Source: Heliobacterium chlorum
GTDB lineage: Bacteria; Bacillota; Desulfitobacteriia; Heliobacteriales; Heliobacteriaceae
Reading direction: 5' to 3'
Length of the DNA stretch: 64,000 bases
Assembly: GCF_014502795.1 (NCBI RefSeq)
Contig: NZ_JACVHF010000005.1
Location: forward strand, 1-64,000
The position numbers and the translations under genes are program-made. The notes below the pieces were generated by a model. The model was not told the origin of the DNA. It ran no database searches and saw only the letters and a list, made by a program, of their open reading frames with translations. Of the stretch, positions 1-8,932 are shown one piece after another; position 1 is the stretch's first letter, and each line of letters starts with the position of its first letter.

Positions 1-207
<207 letters not shown>

Positions 208-250
208 TAATTGCTTTACGATACTTCTGTTCAGTTTTGAAGGAATTAAT

Positions 251-323
251 GAGGTCTATCGAAATGAGATAGACCTCTTATGCTAAGAAAAAGCCTATTG
301 CGAAAAAAAGCGGTAGGCTTTTT
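251..323 (+). terminator. rRNA operon terminator (two tandem hairpins)
   Basis: The first hairpin is a perfect 10-bp stem (251-260 with 268-277) and has no T-run. The second pairs 288-297 (AAAAAGCCTA) with 314-323 (TAGGCTTTTT) and ends in T residues, as in an intrinsic terminator. The first stem may be a processing site or a backup structure. Confidence 0.8.
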
Positions 324-341
324 CTTATTCCTTAAAAAAGT

Positions 342-373
342 AACCCCCTGACTTTTACTGTTGTCAGGGGGTT
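342..373. terminator. bidirectional terminator between rRNA operon and SLH gene
   Basis: A perfect 11-bp inverted repeat pairs AACCCCCTGAC (342-352) with GTCAGGGGGTT (363-373). It lies 20 bases past the stop of the convergent SLH gene and can terminate that gene on the minus strand. Confidence 0.8.
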
Positions 374-393
374 AAAGCTTAATCCTTAAGAGG

Positions 394-3027
394 CTATTTA
401 GGCAATGTCACCTCAAGGGCCTTATAACTTGGCATATAGTAAATCGTAACATTTTGATTGTGGAGGATATCATCAAAGGACTTACGGACGCCGTTTTGCA
501 TCACATAACTCGAGCTATCGACCAAATAACCGACATTGGTTCCGATATAGATTTCTTTCGTAGAGCGGTTGATACCATCTACAGTACCGGTAACCTTCTT
601 CGCCACATTGGCCCGGTATACTTTGTCGTCATCATCCATGATCGCTTGAATTCGGTCACCTACACTGATGGTATTGAGGCTGGATGAAGAAGTGTCGCCT
701 TTTTGGGCTTTAAATCCACGAGCGATATTGTAAGTGCGGGATGTGCCATCATACTGATGGAGAGTCACCTGGTCACGACCAGTGTCCACACTCGTCACTT
801 CACCGGAGACAGGGGTCTGGATAGTGACTTGATAAGCATCATCGCCCCAGTAAGATACGACCGCCCACTGGTGAAGGGAAACATCAGAGACTTTTGGTTT
901 AGCTACACCAGGGAACACCAGCTTTGTATCACTGTCGATATAATAGGTCCTTTCATCCCCTTCCGAATCGGTAATTTCAATCCGGTCGCTAGAGGAGCTA
1001 AGGTCAGTAATTTCTCCCATGACTTGAGAGTGCACTTGAATTTCGGTGATGGTATCATCCGATGAAAGACGAACACGGACTTGATCGTCTACATCGACGT
1101 CGTTCAGGTCTTCCCTAGATTTATCGTAGATCGCTACGTCTACATCTCTAGATACACTATAAATTTTTTCCTTGCCGTACTTATCGAGGAGTGTTAAGAG
1201 ATGACGGTCTGCGTCGACCCGTGTGACCGTACCTTCCAACTTGTCCTCAACCTTAATGTAGTTGATTTTCCCGTCCCGATCGAGTTCGAATTCAACACTC
1301 GCATCGACTTTCAAATCACTTAATTTGGGACTGGTTACGTCTTCAATATCGAGGACAACGGGATCTTTTATCTCATAGGACTTCAAATGATCTTGCTGAT
1401 CTTTCAGAATCAGAATTCTTCGGGTAGTATCGACAGAAGCGATTTTTCCCCAGATGCCACTGTCTGTTCCGGAGCGATCAATCGTTAACTTTTGGACTGC
1501 GCCGCTCTCAACGCTGACAGTGACTGAATCAGAAGTGTTGATGTCGTCGATGATTGCCGAAGTACCGTTAGAAAAAGCTATCGTTGCCGAACTAGGTAAT
1601 TCGTAGGCGTAAAGTTGACCATTATTACCTTTGATAGTGATGATGCGACTGTCTTTATCGAGCAGGGAAACGGTGCCTGAAACTGTGAGGTTGTCCTTTA
1701 CTCCTTCAACAGTGATTTTAGAAATGACATAACTTCCGTCGACTTCGACGCTGATCAGGTCGCCTTTTTGCAGATCCGATAAAGCGGTGAATCGTTGACC
1801 TTTATACTCTACATAGGTGGTATCGGTAAAATAATAGGTGGAGTAGTGGTTGGAACCATCGGAAAGGATCAGGAACTTTTGTGGGAGATTGATATCGACG
1901 ATAGTTCCTTTTAAGCTCTGCTGGCTCTCTTGTTCGAGAAGAACCTCTGCGGCTTTTCCATCGGCATTAAGACGAATTTGTACTTTACTTCCCAGTACGA
2001 GATTCGATGCGGAAACAGCTTGCCCTGAAAGAGAGAGAACCTTAAATCCAGAGGCAGCGGAGTAGGTAAGCGGTTTGCCCGTTTCGTCTTTGACGGTGAT
2101 CAGACCTTGTTCGGCCAAATATGCAATGACTTCCCCTTTAACGACGTTGGCCGATTGTCCGCTTTCTTGGCTTACCTCCACATAGGTTACTTTATCGCCG
2201 TCTTTTATGTAGCGAATCCGATCTTGCGGATTGATATCGCTGACGGTGGCCACCCGGTCCTTCACAAAGATGAGCGCATTCGGGTCTAACGTCAGCGGGG
2301 TCAGTAAGTTGTTTTCGCCCAGGACGGATATCGTATTATCTTGGGTGCTGACAAAAGTTGCCTCAGAAAGCCTCGGCGGTAATTGGGACATTTTTTTCTC
2401 CACCCGATCGAGGAAGATGGCCATCTCGCCACGGGTCACTGTCCGGTTCGGTTCGAAAGCACCCGTATCGGTTCCTTTAATGAGTCCCAAGTCGGTTGCC
2501 ACGGCGATGTGTCCTCGCGCCCATGCCGGAATTTGGTCGGCATCAGTAAAGGAAAGAGTCTCATTCATGCGGTTCTGGGCATCTTGTTCTTTGCCGAGCA
2601 GCCGGACTAACAGACGGGCGATCCAGGCGCGAGGAGCGCCTTTGTCCCAAGTAAACTGTTCGTTCACATCGATGAGGTTTTGTTGTGAGGCGGTAACTAG
2701 ATAGCCTTTTCCCCAGCCGGGGACGTTACCGCCAAACTGTTTTTCCATGGGGGCTGTCAACAAAGAAGCCGACAAATTAGCCGTCGATTCCAAGCCAAAA
2801 AAACGTTGGGCCATGACGAGGGCTTCCAGGAATTTCACTGGATCTTTGGGGCCGAAATTCCCGTCTCCTCGTCCTTTGATGGTTCCCTGAGCCGACAGTT
2901 TCATTACAGGCTTATATTCGTACATCGTGCTATAGACATCAGTAAATGATTTCGGTGCGGCAAAAGCGGATAGTGGTGTGGCAACGATGGTCAAAGCCAG
3001 CACGCCGCTGACAACTTGTTTTCGCAA
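394..3027 (-). CDS. S-layer homology (SLH) domain surface protein with tandem beta-type repeats
   Basis: A secreted cell-wall-anchored protein of 877 aa. A signal peptide of about 23 residues ends at AFA-AP. Three SLH modules follow at about 27-70, 100-150 and 157-210; the last is clearest (FTDADQIPAWA, then FEPNRTVTRGEMA). SLH modules bind pyruvylated secondary cell-wall polymer. From about 220 to the end the protein consists of roughly eight diverged units of 70-80 residues, each opening with a G-x-(I/V)-x-x-(I/V)-D pattern and then a T/I-rich strand; they look like small beta domains. The start is TTG at 3027 behind a strong AAGGAGG. The gene converges on the rRNA operon and stands alone. 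The ligand or function of the repeats is unknown. Confidence 0.9.
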   Translation of the reverse strand: MRKQVVSGVLALTIVATPLSAFAAPKSFTDVYSTMYEYKPVMKLSAQGTIKGRGDGNFGPKDPVKFLEALVMAQRFFGLESTANLSASLLTAPMEKQFGGNVPGWGKGYLVTASQQNLIDVNEQFTWDKGAPRAWIARLLVRLLGKEQDAQNRMNETLSFTDADQIPAWARGHIAVATDLGLIKGTDTGAFEPNRTVTRGEMAIFLDRVEKKMSQLPPRLSEATFVSTQDNTISVLGENNLLTPLTLDPNALIFVKDRVATVSDINPQDRIRYIKDGDKVTYVEVSQESGQSANVVKGEVIAYLAEQGLITVKDETGKPLTYSAASGFKVLSLSGQAVSASNLVLGSKVQIRLNADGKAAEVLLEQESQQSLKGTIVDINLPQKFLILSDGSNHYSTYYFTDTTYVEYKGQRFTALSDLQKGDLISVEVDGSYVISKITVEGVKDNLTVSGTVSLLDKDSRIITIKGNNGQLYAYELPSSATIAFSNGTSAIIDDINTSDSVTVSVESGAVQKLTIDRSGTDSGIWGKIASVDTTRRILILKDQQDHLKSYEIKDPVVLDIEDVTSPKLSDLKVDASVEFELDRDGKINYIKVEDKLEGTVTRVDADRHLLTLLDKYGKEKIYSVSRDVDVAIYDKSREDLNDVDVDDQVRVRLSSDDTITEIQVHSQVMGEITDLSSSSDRIEITDSEGDERTYYIDSDTKLVFPGVAKPKVSDVSLHQWAVVSYWGDDAYQVTIQTPVSGEVTSVDTGRDQVTLHQYDGTSRTYNIARGFKAQKGDTSSSSLNTISVGDRIQAIMDDDDKVYRANVAKKVTGTVDGINRSTKEIYIGTNVGYLVDSSSYVMQNGVRKSFDDILHNQNVTIYYMPSYKALEVTLPK

Positions 3028-3267
3028 GGGATTGCCTCCTTCGTTGATGGTTTACTAAATAAATCCTATTCGACAAGCAAAAAACAAAATCCTGTGTTTA
3101 ATATCGAATTCTGCGGTGCCTTTTCATTACTGAACATTATATTGACGAAAAAGAACGGTTTTTGGTTGCACGAAGGGATTCCATTTTGATGTTATGTACG
3201 CTTTATGACTAACCGGCATACAATAAATCGATCCAAATAATGGAATAACGAAGAAGGAGGGTCTGCA

Positions 3268-3540
3268 ATGGTCATCCGTGACGTTTGCTACCGCAACGTA
3301 TCTCCCCATTGTGGACGTCCGGCACGGATTCGCTTGCGGGACGGCACGTGGAAGACGGGTCGAATTCATCGGGTTACGCCCCAAGGGGTCGTCTTTTATT
3401 CCAATAACCCCGGCTTTGGCTTTTATCCTTTTTACGCGATCACCTTGTTGGCATTGACGTTGCCCTTTTTTGCCGGTTATGGATACGGTGGATTTGGTGG
3501 GTATGGGGGATACGGTTACCGTGGCGGTTTTCTCTGGTAA
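3268..3540 (+). CDS. small Gly/Tyr-rich membrane-associated protein
   Basis: A 90-aa protein. An N-terminal 45-residue region with two Cys and an RLRDGTWKTGRIHRV segment looks like a small beta barrel. A single hydrophobic helix (about 57-70) follows, then a Gly/Tyr/Phe-rich tail with repeated YGG and GGYG. AAGGAGG eight bases before the ATG supports the start. It is monocistronic, divergent from the SLH gene and closed by a hairpin terminator. I do not recognise a named family; it resembles small Firmicute proteins often seen in sporulation or envelope contexts, but that is only an impression. Confidence 0.75.
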   Translation: MVIRDVCYRNVSPHCGRPARIRLRDGTWKTGRIHRVTPQGVVFYSNNPGFGFYPFYAITLLALTLPFFAGYGYGGFGGYGGYGYRGGFLW

Positions 3541-3558
3541 GCGGATTAATAGCATGCA

Positions 3559-3592
3559 AAAACCGGGTAGGCTCTATGGCTTACCCGGTTTT
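3559..3592. terminator. bidirectional terminator
   Basis: AAAACCGGGTA (3559-3569) pairs with TACCCGGTTTT (3582-3592). It serves the Gly/Tyr-rich gene on the plus strand and the convergent 68-aa gene on the minus strand. Confidence 0.85.
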
Positions 3593-3597
3593 GCCTT

Positions 3598-3804
3598 TTA
3601 GACGAGGAAATCGTCTTTCCCATTTTTGTTCAATTCGTTTTGTAAGGCGAAATCGCCCCAGGATTGCATTTCACCGCCGCCGTTCACTTGAGTGATTTCC
3701 CCGGTCTCTTCCGTCGGCAACGATTGGGAGATTCCTTCCTGGCCGGGACGGCTGTAACGGGAAGGATGATGGGGTGTCGGAAAATTCTCTCTTCGGTTGG
3801 ACAT
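3598..3804 (-). CDS. small hydrophilic hypothetical protein (68 aa)
   Basis: A short polar protein without membrane segments, rich in Asn, Gly, Glu and Pro. AAAGGAGTG sits at proper spacing before the ATG, and the stop abuts a terminator, so it is probably a real gene. No family is recognised. Small acid-soluble or spore-coat-like proteins can look like this, but no diagnostic motif is visible. Confidence 0.6.
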   Translation of the reverse strand: MSNRRENFPTPHHPSRYSRPGQEGISQSLPTEETGEITQVNGGGEMQSWGDFALQNELNKNGKDDFLV

Positions 3805-4020
3805 ACTTTCACTCCTTTGTAGAGTGTAGTATGCTTCCAGTGAAAAGGCAGATGCAGATTTCCGAACGAAATATCATTTTTCAGGATGATCTTTTACTAA
3901 AAGTGAAACTATTTGCGAAGGGTCTGCGTCTATAAATATAGACCTGTACTTATGTAGGCGAGACAAAGAGTCTTTCGGGAGACTCGGGTGTATGCGTTCA
4001 AAAAAAGGAGAGGTTTTACG

Positions 4021-5004
4021 ATGAAGAAGCGGGTACTCTCTGGTCTGTTAGGGTTGGGTTTGCTGATGGCGCCCATGGCGGCGATGGCCGATGAAGGAGA
4101 AAGTTTACCGGCACAGCAACCGGCCGTAGCGGTGCAGGAAAGTCAAGCAGACCAGGCAAAAGCGATGGAACTGCTCCGCAAAGCGACGGCTGAAACGGCG
4201 AAGCTGCAAGCCTATTCTTTTACTGGCACCATGGATGCGACTACCGTCGTACCTGAACTGCCGATCGGCATTACCATGAAGATAAACCTGAACGGTACCG
4301 TAAAAAAACCGGACCAAGTCTTGATGAGTATGGACATGGCGATGCCGTCTATGCCGGGATTACCGGCCCAGGCCGGGGCACCGAAAGGTATATCCATGCA
4401 GATGTATCTAAAGGGTAAAGAGCAATATATGAAGATGAACGTTCCTGGGGCTGCGGCACCTGGTTCCGATCAATGGATGAAGCAGGAGGTTCCCCTCCCC
4501 CAGTCGCTTCAGGATTTGATGGCACAAAGTCAAGATCCCGTGAAATCGGTGGAATGGCTCAATAAGATGGGGCTCACTCCTTCTGGTCTGCGAGTACAGA
4601 TGGTCGACGGTAAAAAGTACTATGTGCTGGACATAAATCTAGATAACGCGAAGATGCAGGCCTTTATGAAAGAGTTTATGGCCGACACTTCTTTGCAAGG
4701 GCAGACTGCTGATGAGAAGGCCAACGAGAACTTGGCGGAGATGCTGAAGAACATTTCCGTTGATTTTCAATATGTATACTACATCAACGCTGACACCTAT
4801 TTAACCGATATGACGGATTTGAAAGGCACAGAGACCATCCAGATGGAACCGAACAAGAAGATTACCGTCAACCTAGACGGTAAGATCCATATGGCCCCTG
4901 TACCAAAGGATTTCATCGACACATTGAAGTTCCCCGACGTCTCGAACGCTGTGGACATGAAAACGATGATGAATGATATAAAAACAGAGAAGACTAAAAA
5001 ATAG
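4021..5004 (+). CDS. exported DUF6612-like / LppX-fold-like protein
   Basis: A 327-aa secreted protein. The ATG at 4021 follows AAAGGAGAGG and gives a clear signal peptide (KKR, a Leu/Gly/Met-rich core, cleavage near AMA-DE); an in-frame start 33 bases upstream would lack a good ribosome-binding site. The mature part starts with a helical segment (KAMELLRKATAETAKL) followed by long alternating beta strands (SFTGTMDATT, MKINLNGTVKKPDQ, YYINADTYLTDMTD). This is the pattern of the half-barrel lipid-carrier-like fold of LppX/LolA-like and DUF6612 proteins. No lipobox Cys is seen. It is monocistronic with its own terminator. Confidence 0.75.
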   Translation: MKKRVLSGLLGLGLLMAPMAAMADEGESLPAQQPAVAVQESQADQAKAMELLRKATAETAKLQAYSFTGTMDATTVVPELPIGITMKINLNGTVKKPDQVLMSMDMAMPSMPGLPAQAGAPKGISMQMYLKGKEQYMKMNVPGAAAPGSDQWMKQEVPLPQSLQDLMAQSQDPVKSVEWLNKMGLTPSGLRVQMVDGKKYYVLDINLDNAKMQAFMKEFMADTSLQGQTADEKANENLAEMLKNISVDFQYVYYINADTYLTDMTDLKGTETIQMEPNKKITVNLDGKIHMAPVPKDFIDTLKFPDVSNAVDMKTMMNDIKTEKTKK

Positions 5005-5066
5005 GGGGACGAAAGGACCACCCCTCGATGGATGATTTAGATTTAGGATAGACGCAATGCAATGTT

Positions 5067-5107
5067 AAAAGGCAGGGGGACGTGTAGATCGTCTTACCTG
5101 CCTTTTT
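5067..5107 (+). terminator. terminator of the exported protein gene
   Basis: AAAAGGCAGG (5067-5076) pairs with CCTGCCTTTT (5097-5106) and ends in a T-run. Confidence 0.8.
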
Positions 5108-5163
5108 GCATCGCTAAGGTTATATCAAAAAACCGGGCAGAGCCAAAATGATTCGCCCTTGCT

Positions 5164-5457
5164 TTAGGTTTTCTTTTTCCAGGGTTTTAAGATAAAGAGG
5201 ACGACGGCCAGCACAAAAGCGCCTGCCGAATAGAGGCCGATGTTCAGCTGTCCCGTCATTCCTTCTACGAGACGGCCGGCGATGAAGGCGATGATCGCGC
5301 CGAAACCGATCCCCAGATAGGTCGCGATAGGCTTGTCCACAAAACGTTGATCTTGCGGCAAGGCGGCAGTGGAGTCAGAGTCATGGACGAAGTCGGCGGC
5401 CTGCTTCTTTTTCATTTGCTTCTCTTTCGCACCGTGGCTCAGTTTGTGTTTTCTCAA
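5164..5457 (-). CDS. small two-TM membrane protein
   Basis: A 97-aa protein with a charged, Lys/Gln-rich N-terminal half (1-42), then two transmembrane helices at about 46-62 (YLGIGFGAIIAFIAGRL) and 72-90, ending in a basic KPWKKKT tail. The start is TTG at 5457, eight bases behind AAGGAGG; an ATG fourteen codons further in lacks such a site. It is divergent from uvrB, with a shared intergenic region of about 335 bases. No family recognised. Confidence 0.65.
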   Translation of the reverse strand: MRKHKLSHGAKEKQMKKKQAADFVHDSDSTAALPQDQRFVDKPIATYLGIGFGAIIAFIAGRLVEGMTGQLNIGLYSAGAFVLAVVLFILKPWKKKT

Positions 5458-5792
5458 GTGATTTCCTCCTTGGCCAAATTTTTAATCATGTTCCTAACCA
5501 TGTAGTTCGGCCATTATGCAGATCTTGTTCACTTCATTTATAAATCTATTACAACATGTATTATATCATGCCGATTTTTCGGGCGACAGGGTCCAATACA
5601 ATGGTGCGGTCATTCTTCGGGGGGAATAAGGGAGGGCTTGTTCATTTTATCTTGAAGAGACGAGAATGGAAGTTTACTGCTTGTGCCTGTTTTTTTATGG
5701 ATGCCTTGCTGTTTGACCAATGTGTTATAATACTATTTGTACAGTATGTAAAGTGGCAGGCTCTAGCTCGCTTTATAAAAGGAGGTTGGCGC
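5458..5792. promoter_or_regulatory. divergent intergenic region upstream of uvrB
   Basis: A TATAAT hexamer lies at 5726-5731, 62 bases before the uvrB start, and is a likely -10 element; the matching -35 is poor. I saw no CGAAC-N4-GTTCG LexA/DinR box here, although uvrB is SOS-controlled in many Firmicutes. Nothing else is recognisable in this stretch. Confidence 0.4.
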
Positions 5793-8207
5793 ATGGAAGA
5801 AAGACGATTTACCTTAAAAACCGAATTTACCCCGAAAGGCGACCAGCCCCAAGCGATTTCCCGGTTGGTCGAGGGGATCCATAAAGGAATCAAGCACCAA
5901 ACATTGCTCGGCGCCACCGGTACCGGAAAAACCTTTACCATGGCTGCTGTCATCGAAAAGGTCCAACGACCTACGCTGGTACTAGCCCACAACAAAACCT
6001 TGGCGGCCCAGCTCTGTGCAGAGTTTAAAGAGTTTTTTCCGGACAATGCTGTTGAATACTTTGTCAGCTACTATGACTATTATCAACCAGAGGCCTATGT
6101 TCCTCAGTCCGATACGTTTATTGAAAAAGACGCTTCCATCAACGATGAAATTGACAAACTGCGCCACGCCGCCACGGCAGCTCTGATCGAACGGCGCGAC
6201 GTCATCATTGTTGCTTCTGTGTCATGTATTTACGGGTTAGGATCGCCGGAAGAATACTTAGACCAGATGATCTCTCTGCGACAGGGACAGAGTTACGACC
6301 GAGACGCGATTTTACGCCGCCTCGTCGATATCCAATACACCCGTAACAACATCAACTTCGCCCGGGGGACTTTCCGGGTCCGCGGCGACGTCGTCGAGGT
6401 CTACCCGGCTTCCTACTCGGAACGGGCTGTACGCCTGGAGTTCTTCGGTGATGAGTTGGAGCGGATCAGCGAGATCGATACGCTCACCGGTGTGATCTAT
6501 GGCGAGCGTTATCATATCTCCATCTTTCCGAACACCCACTATGTGACCAACCGGGATAAGCTGGAACTGTCTATCGCGAACATCGAAGCGGAACTCGATC
6601 AGCGGCTCACCCACTTCAAAGAGCGGGACAAGTTGCTCGAAGCGCAGCGACTGGCTCAACGGACTCGCTACGACATTGAGATGCTGCGGGAGATGGGCTT
6701 TTGTACCGGCATCGAAAACTATTCCCGGCACTTGACCTTCCGCCAGCCCGGCGAACCGCCGTATACGTTGATGCACTTCTTTCCCAAAGACTTCTTGTTG
6801 ATGGTGGACGAGTCGCACGTATCCATTCCCCAGGTGGGGGCTATGTACGAAGGGGACCGCTCCCGGAAATCAACGTTGATCGAACACGGTTTCCGCCTAC
6901 CCTCGGCGGCAGACAACCGGCCGCTCAAGTTTAACGAGTTTGAGCAGATGTTGAACCAGGTCGTCTACGTCTCGGCCACGCCGGCCGATTATGAATTGAA
7001 GCGAAGCCAACAGGTGGTCGAGCAGATCATCCGGCCCACCGGTCTTATCGATCCGGTGATCGACGTACGTCCCGTCAAGGGACAGATCGATGACTTGCTT
7101 CATGAGATCCGTCAGCGTGTCCAAAAAGACCAGCGTATTCTCGTGACGACGCTGACCAAAAAGATGGCCGAAGATTTGACGGCTTATCTGCGGCAAGTCG
7201 GCGTCCGGGTGCGTTGGATGCACTCCGATGTAGATGCCATCGAACGGATGCAGATCATCCGGGACTTGCGCCTCGGCGAGTTTGACGTTCTCGTCGGCAT
7301 CAACCTATTGCGAGAAGGCTTGGACCTGCCGGAAGTGGGGCTGGTGGCCATCCTGGATGCCGACAAGGAAGGGTTCCTCCGTTCCGACCGTTCGCTGATC
7401 CAGACGATTGGCCGGGCAGCCCGGAATGCCGAAGGCATGGTGATCATGTACGGCGATAGGATCACCAAGTCCATGAAAAAAGCGATCGACGAGACAAACC
7501 GTCGCCGGGAAATTCAGATCGCTCACAACCTGGAACATGGCATCACCCCGCAGACGGTCCGCAAAGCCGTGCGCAACGTCATCGAGATGACCATTTCCTC
7601 CGAGAAGAGTGGAGCAAATAGCGCCACACCGGGCGGTGGTGTCCTCGCTCGTGCTGCGTCTTATCTCAAACAGCGGCAAGGCAAAAAAGGCGGCAAAACG
7701 ATCCAAGAGGCTGCCTATGCAGATACCCATTTGCCTCCAGATATGGGTGATGAAGCGATGTATGGTATCGCCGGTGGAGCAGGTGCTGAAGTGGTGGCTG
7801 AGACACCGTCCTTTGAGGAATACCTCGCAGGGGCTGGTACGCAGGACAACACTCCACAGTCCCCGACCGCTGATTCTTCCGTCGAAGGCATGTCTCCCGA
7901 AAATCTACAAGCTCTGATTCAAGATCTGGAGAATGAGATGAAGGAAGCAGCCAAAGCTCTCGAATTCGAACGGGCCGCCATGCTTCGCGATGTCATCATC
8001 GAATTGAAAGGAGCTCCGCCGCCCAAAGGGTCTGCAAAAGCGGGTAAAAGTGCGGGAAATGGTACAGGTGCCCCAGCGGACGGTGCAAAGGGCAGCCGGA
8101 AGGGAAGGGGTAAAGGTTCTTCCTCCTCGGCGATAACCGATCCCGGTTTGGAGATGCTCTTTACCACGACCCCGGCGAAACCGAAATCGCGCAAAAGAAA
8201 AGCGTAA
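5793..8207 (+). CDS. uvrB: UvrABC excision repair helicase subunit UvrB, C-terminally extended
   Basis: Damage-verification ATPase of nucleotide excision repair, loaded by UvrA and then bound by UvrC. The ATG at 5793 follows AAAGGAGG. Visible are Walker A GATGTGKT (about 39-46), the beta-hairpin region [22 protein letters not shown] (about 338), and helicase C motifs including IGRAARN. A C-terminal UVR coiled coil ([19 protein letters not shown]) lies at about 706-740. The protein has 804 aa against about 660-670 in most species. The excess is a low-complexity linker of roughly 100 residues (600-700) and a 60-residue Gly/Ala/Lys/Arg tail ending in KSRKRKA. uvrA follows about 0.7 kb downstream. 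Confidence 0.97.
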   Translation: MEERRFTLKTEFTPKGDQPQAISRLVEGIHKGIKHQTLLGATGTGKTFTMAAVIEKVQRPTLVLAHNKTLAAQLCAEFKEFFPDNAVEYFVSYYDYYQPEAYVPQSDTFIEKDASINDEIDKLRHAATAALIERRDVIIVASVSCIYGLGSPEEYLDQMISLRQGQSYDRDAILRRLVDIQYTRNNINFARGTFRVRGDVVEVYPASYSERAVRLEFFGDELERISEIDTLTGVIYGERYHISIFPNTHYVTNRDKLELSIANIEAELDQRLTHFKERDKLLEAQRLAQRTRYDIEMLREMGFCTGIENYSRHLTFRQPGEPPYTLMHFFPKDFLLMVDESHVSIPQVGAMYEGDRSRKSTLIEHGFRLPSAADNRPLKFNEFEQMLNQVVYVSATPADYELKRSQQVVEQIIRPTGLIDPVIDVRPVKGQIDDLLHEIRQRVQKDQRILVTTLTKKMAEDLTAYLRQVGVRVRWMHSDVDAIERMQIIRDLRLGEFDVLVGINLLREGLDLPEVGLVAILDADKEGFLRSDRSLIQTIGRAARNAEGMVIMYGDRITKSMKKAIDETNRRREIQIAHNLEHGITPQTVRKAVRNVIEMTISSEKSGANSATPGGGVLARAASYLKQRQGKKGGKTIQEAAYADTHLPPDMGDEAMYGIAGGAGAEVVAETPSFEEYLAGAGTQDNTPQSPTADSSVEGMSPENLQALIQDLENEMKEAAKALEFERAAMLRDVIIELKGAPPPKGSAKAGKSAGNGTGAPADGAKGSRKGRGKGSSSSAITDPGLEMLFTTTPAKPKSRKRKA

Positions 8208-8215
8208 GGAAAGAA

Positions 8216-8264
8216 GGCCTCACTTAAGCGTTTCTGAGAAGAAACGTTGCTAGTGAGGCCCTTT
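8216..8264. terminator. terminator between uvrB and the YmaF-like gene
   Basis: GGCCTCACT (8216-8224) pairs with AGTGAGGCC (8252-8260), with an inner stem CGTTTCT/AGAAACG, followed by CTTTTC. Confidence 0.8.
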
Positions 8265-8344
8265 TCATCAAGGAGTCTAAATGCTTAGGTCGTAACAGGA
8301 GAAAGGGTAATTTGACCCAATAGAAAGCGGTAAGGCGATTAACT

Positions 8345-8665
8345 CTACTTTCCCCGGCCAGTATTGCCCTGATAGTCGTGACTGTGACCGTAGTCGCAAG
8401 TTGTCGTACCTTCCATACAGTGGGTATGAGATCCATCGGGAAGGTACACAGCAGGGCCTGTTGTTCCACAATAGTGGTGAACATGACCTTCGTCATAGGT
8501 AGTCATGCCGGCATAATCATGGACATGCCCTCGTTCACCGCCGGCGGCCGATGTTTTTCCCTCCATCAGATGGCAGTGGCCTTCACTTTTGTCCGTTTTG
8601 ACGCAATAATCGTGGGTATGAGCGCCTCGGTCCCAATCATATAGCTTTTCAGGCTCGCAATGCAT
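8345..8665 (-). CDS. YmaF-family His-rich protein
   Basis: A 106-aa soluble protein with repeated H-x-H-x-Y/H units (AHTHDY, GHCHLM, GHVHDY, GHVHHY, SHTHCM, GHSHDY), the hallmark of the YmaF family of Firmicutes. The regular His pairs and several Cys suggest metal binding, but no function is established to my knowledge. The ATG at 8665 follows AGGGGAGA. It lies convergent between uvrB and uvrA. Confidence 0.75.
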   Translation of the reverse strand: MHCEPEKLYDWDRGAHTHDYCVKTDKSEGHCHLMEGKTSAAGGERGHVHDYAGMTTYDEGHVHHYCGTTGPAVYLPDGSHTHCMEGTTTCDYGHSHDYQGNTGRGK

Positions 8666-8856
8666 ACTGGTTAATCTCCCCTTTTATTGTTTTGCTACAA
8701 TTTATTCCAAAACGTAGCAGGGGTGCAATCGATTTACAAAAAATAACAGCTGAGCAGGGATGCACATGAGCTTGGGTTGATCCCGATGAATATGTTCCAG
8801 AAAGTGCTTACCATTCCTGTATCAGCAGATCCATCAACAAACAGCACTTTATATGT

Positions 8857-8862
8857 TATAAT
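8857..8862 (+). promoter_or_regulatory. putative -10 element of uvrA
   Basis: TATAAT lies 71 bases before the uvrA start and is followed by a GC hairpin (AGCGGGC/GCCCGCT, 8884-8901) in the presumed leader. The -35 is not convincing, and no LexA box was found. Confidence 0.4.
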
Positions 8863-8932
8863 TTGTAGGATAATCGAGAACAGAGCGGGCCAAGGCCCGC
8901 TATTGTGATTTAAGGGGGACGCTGGACAAGCC

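Noticed and set aside
3127-3555. A 142-codon minus-strand frame opposite the Gly/Tyr-rich gene
   Set aside because: It lies antisense to a gene with a proper ribosome-binding site and terminator, has no convincing start signal, and reads as low-complexity composition.
5458-8932. LexA/DinR (SOS) boxes upstream of uvrB and uvrA
   Set aside because: No CGAAC-N4-GTTCG or close variant was seen; GTTCGG and GAACAGAG fragments present there are not palindromic.
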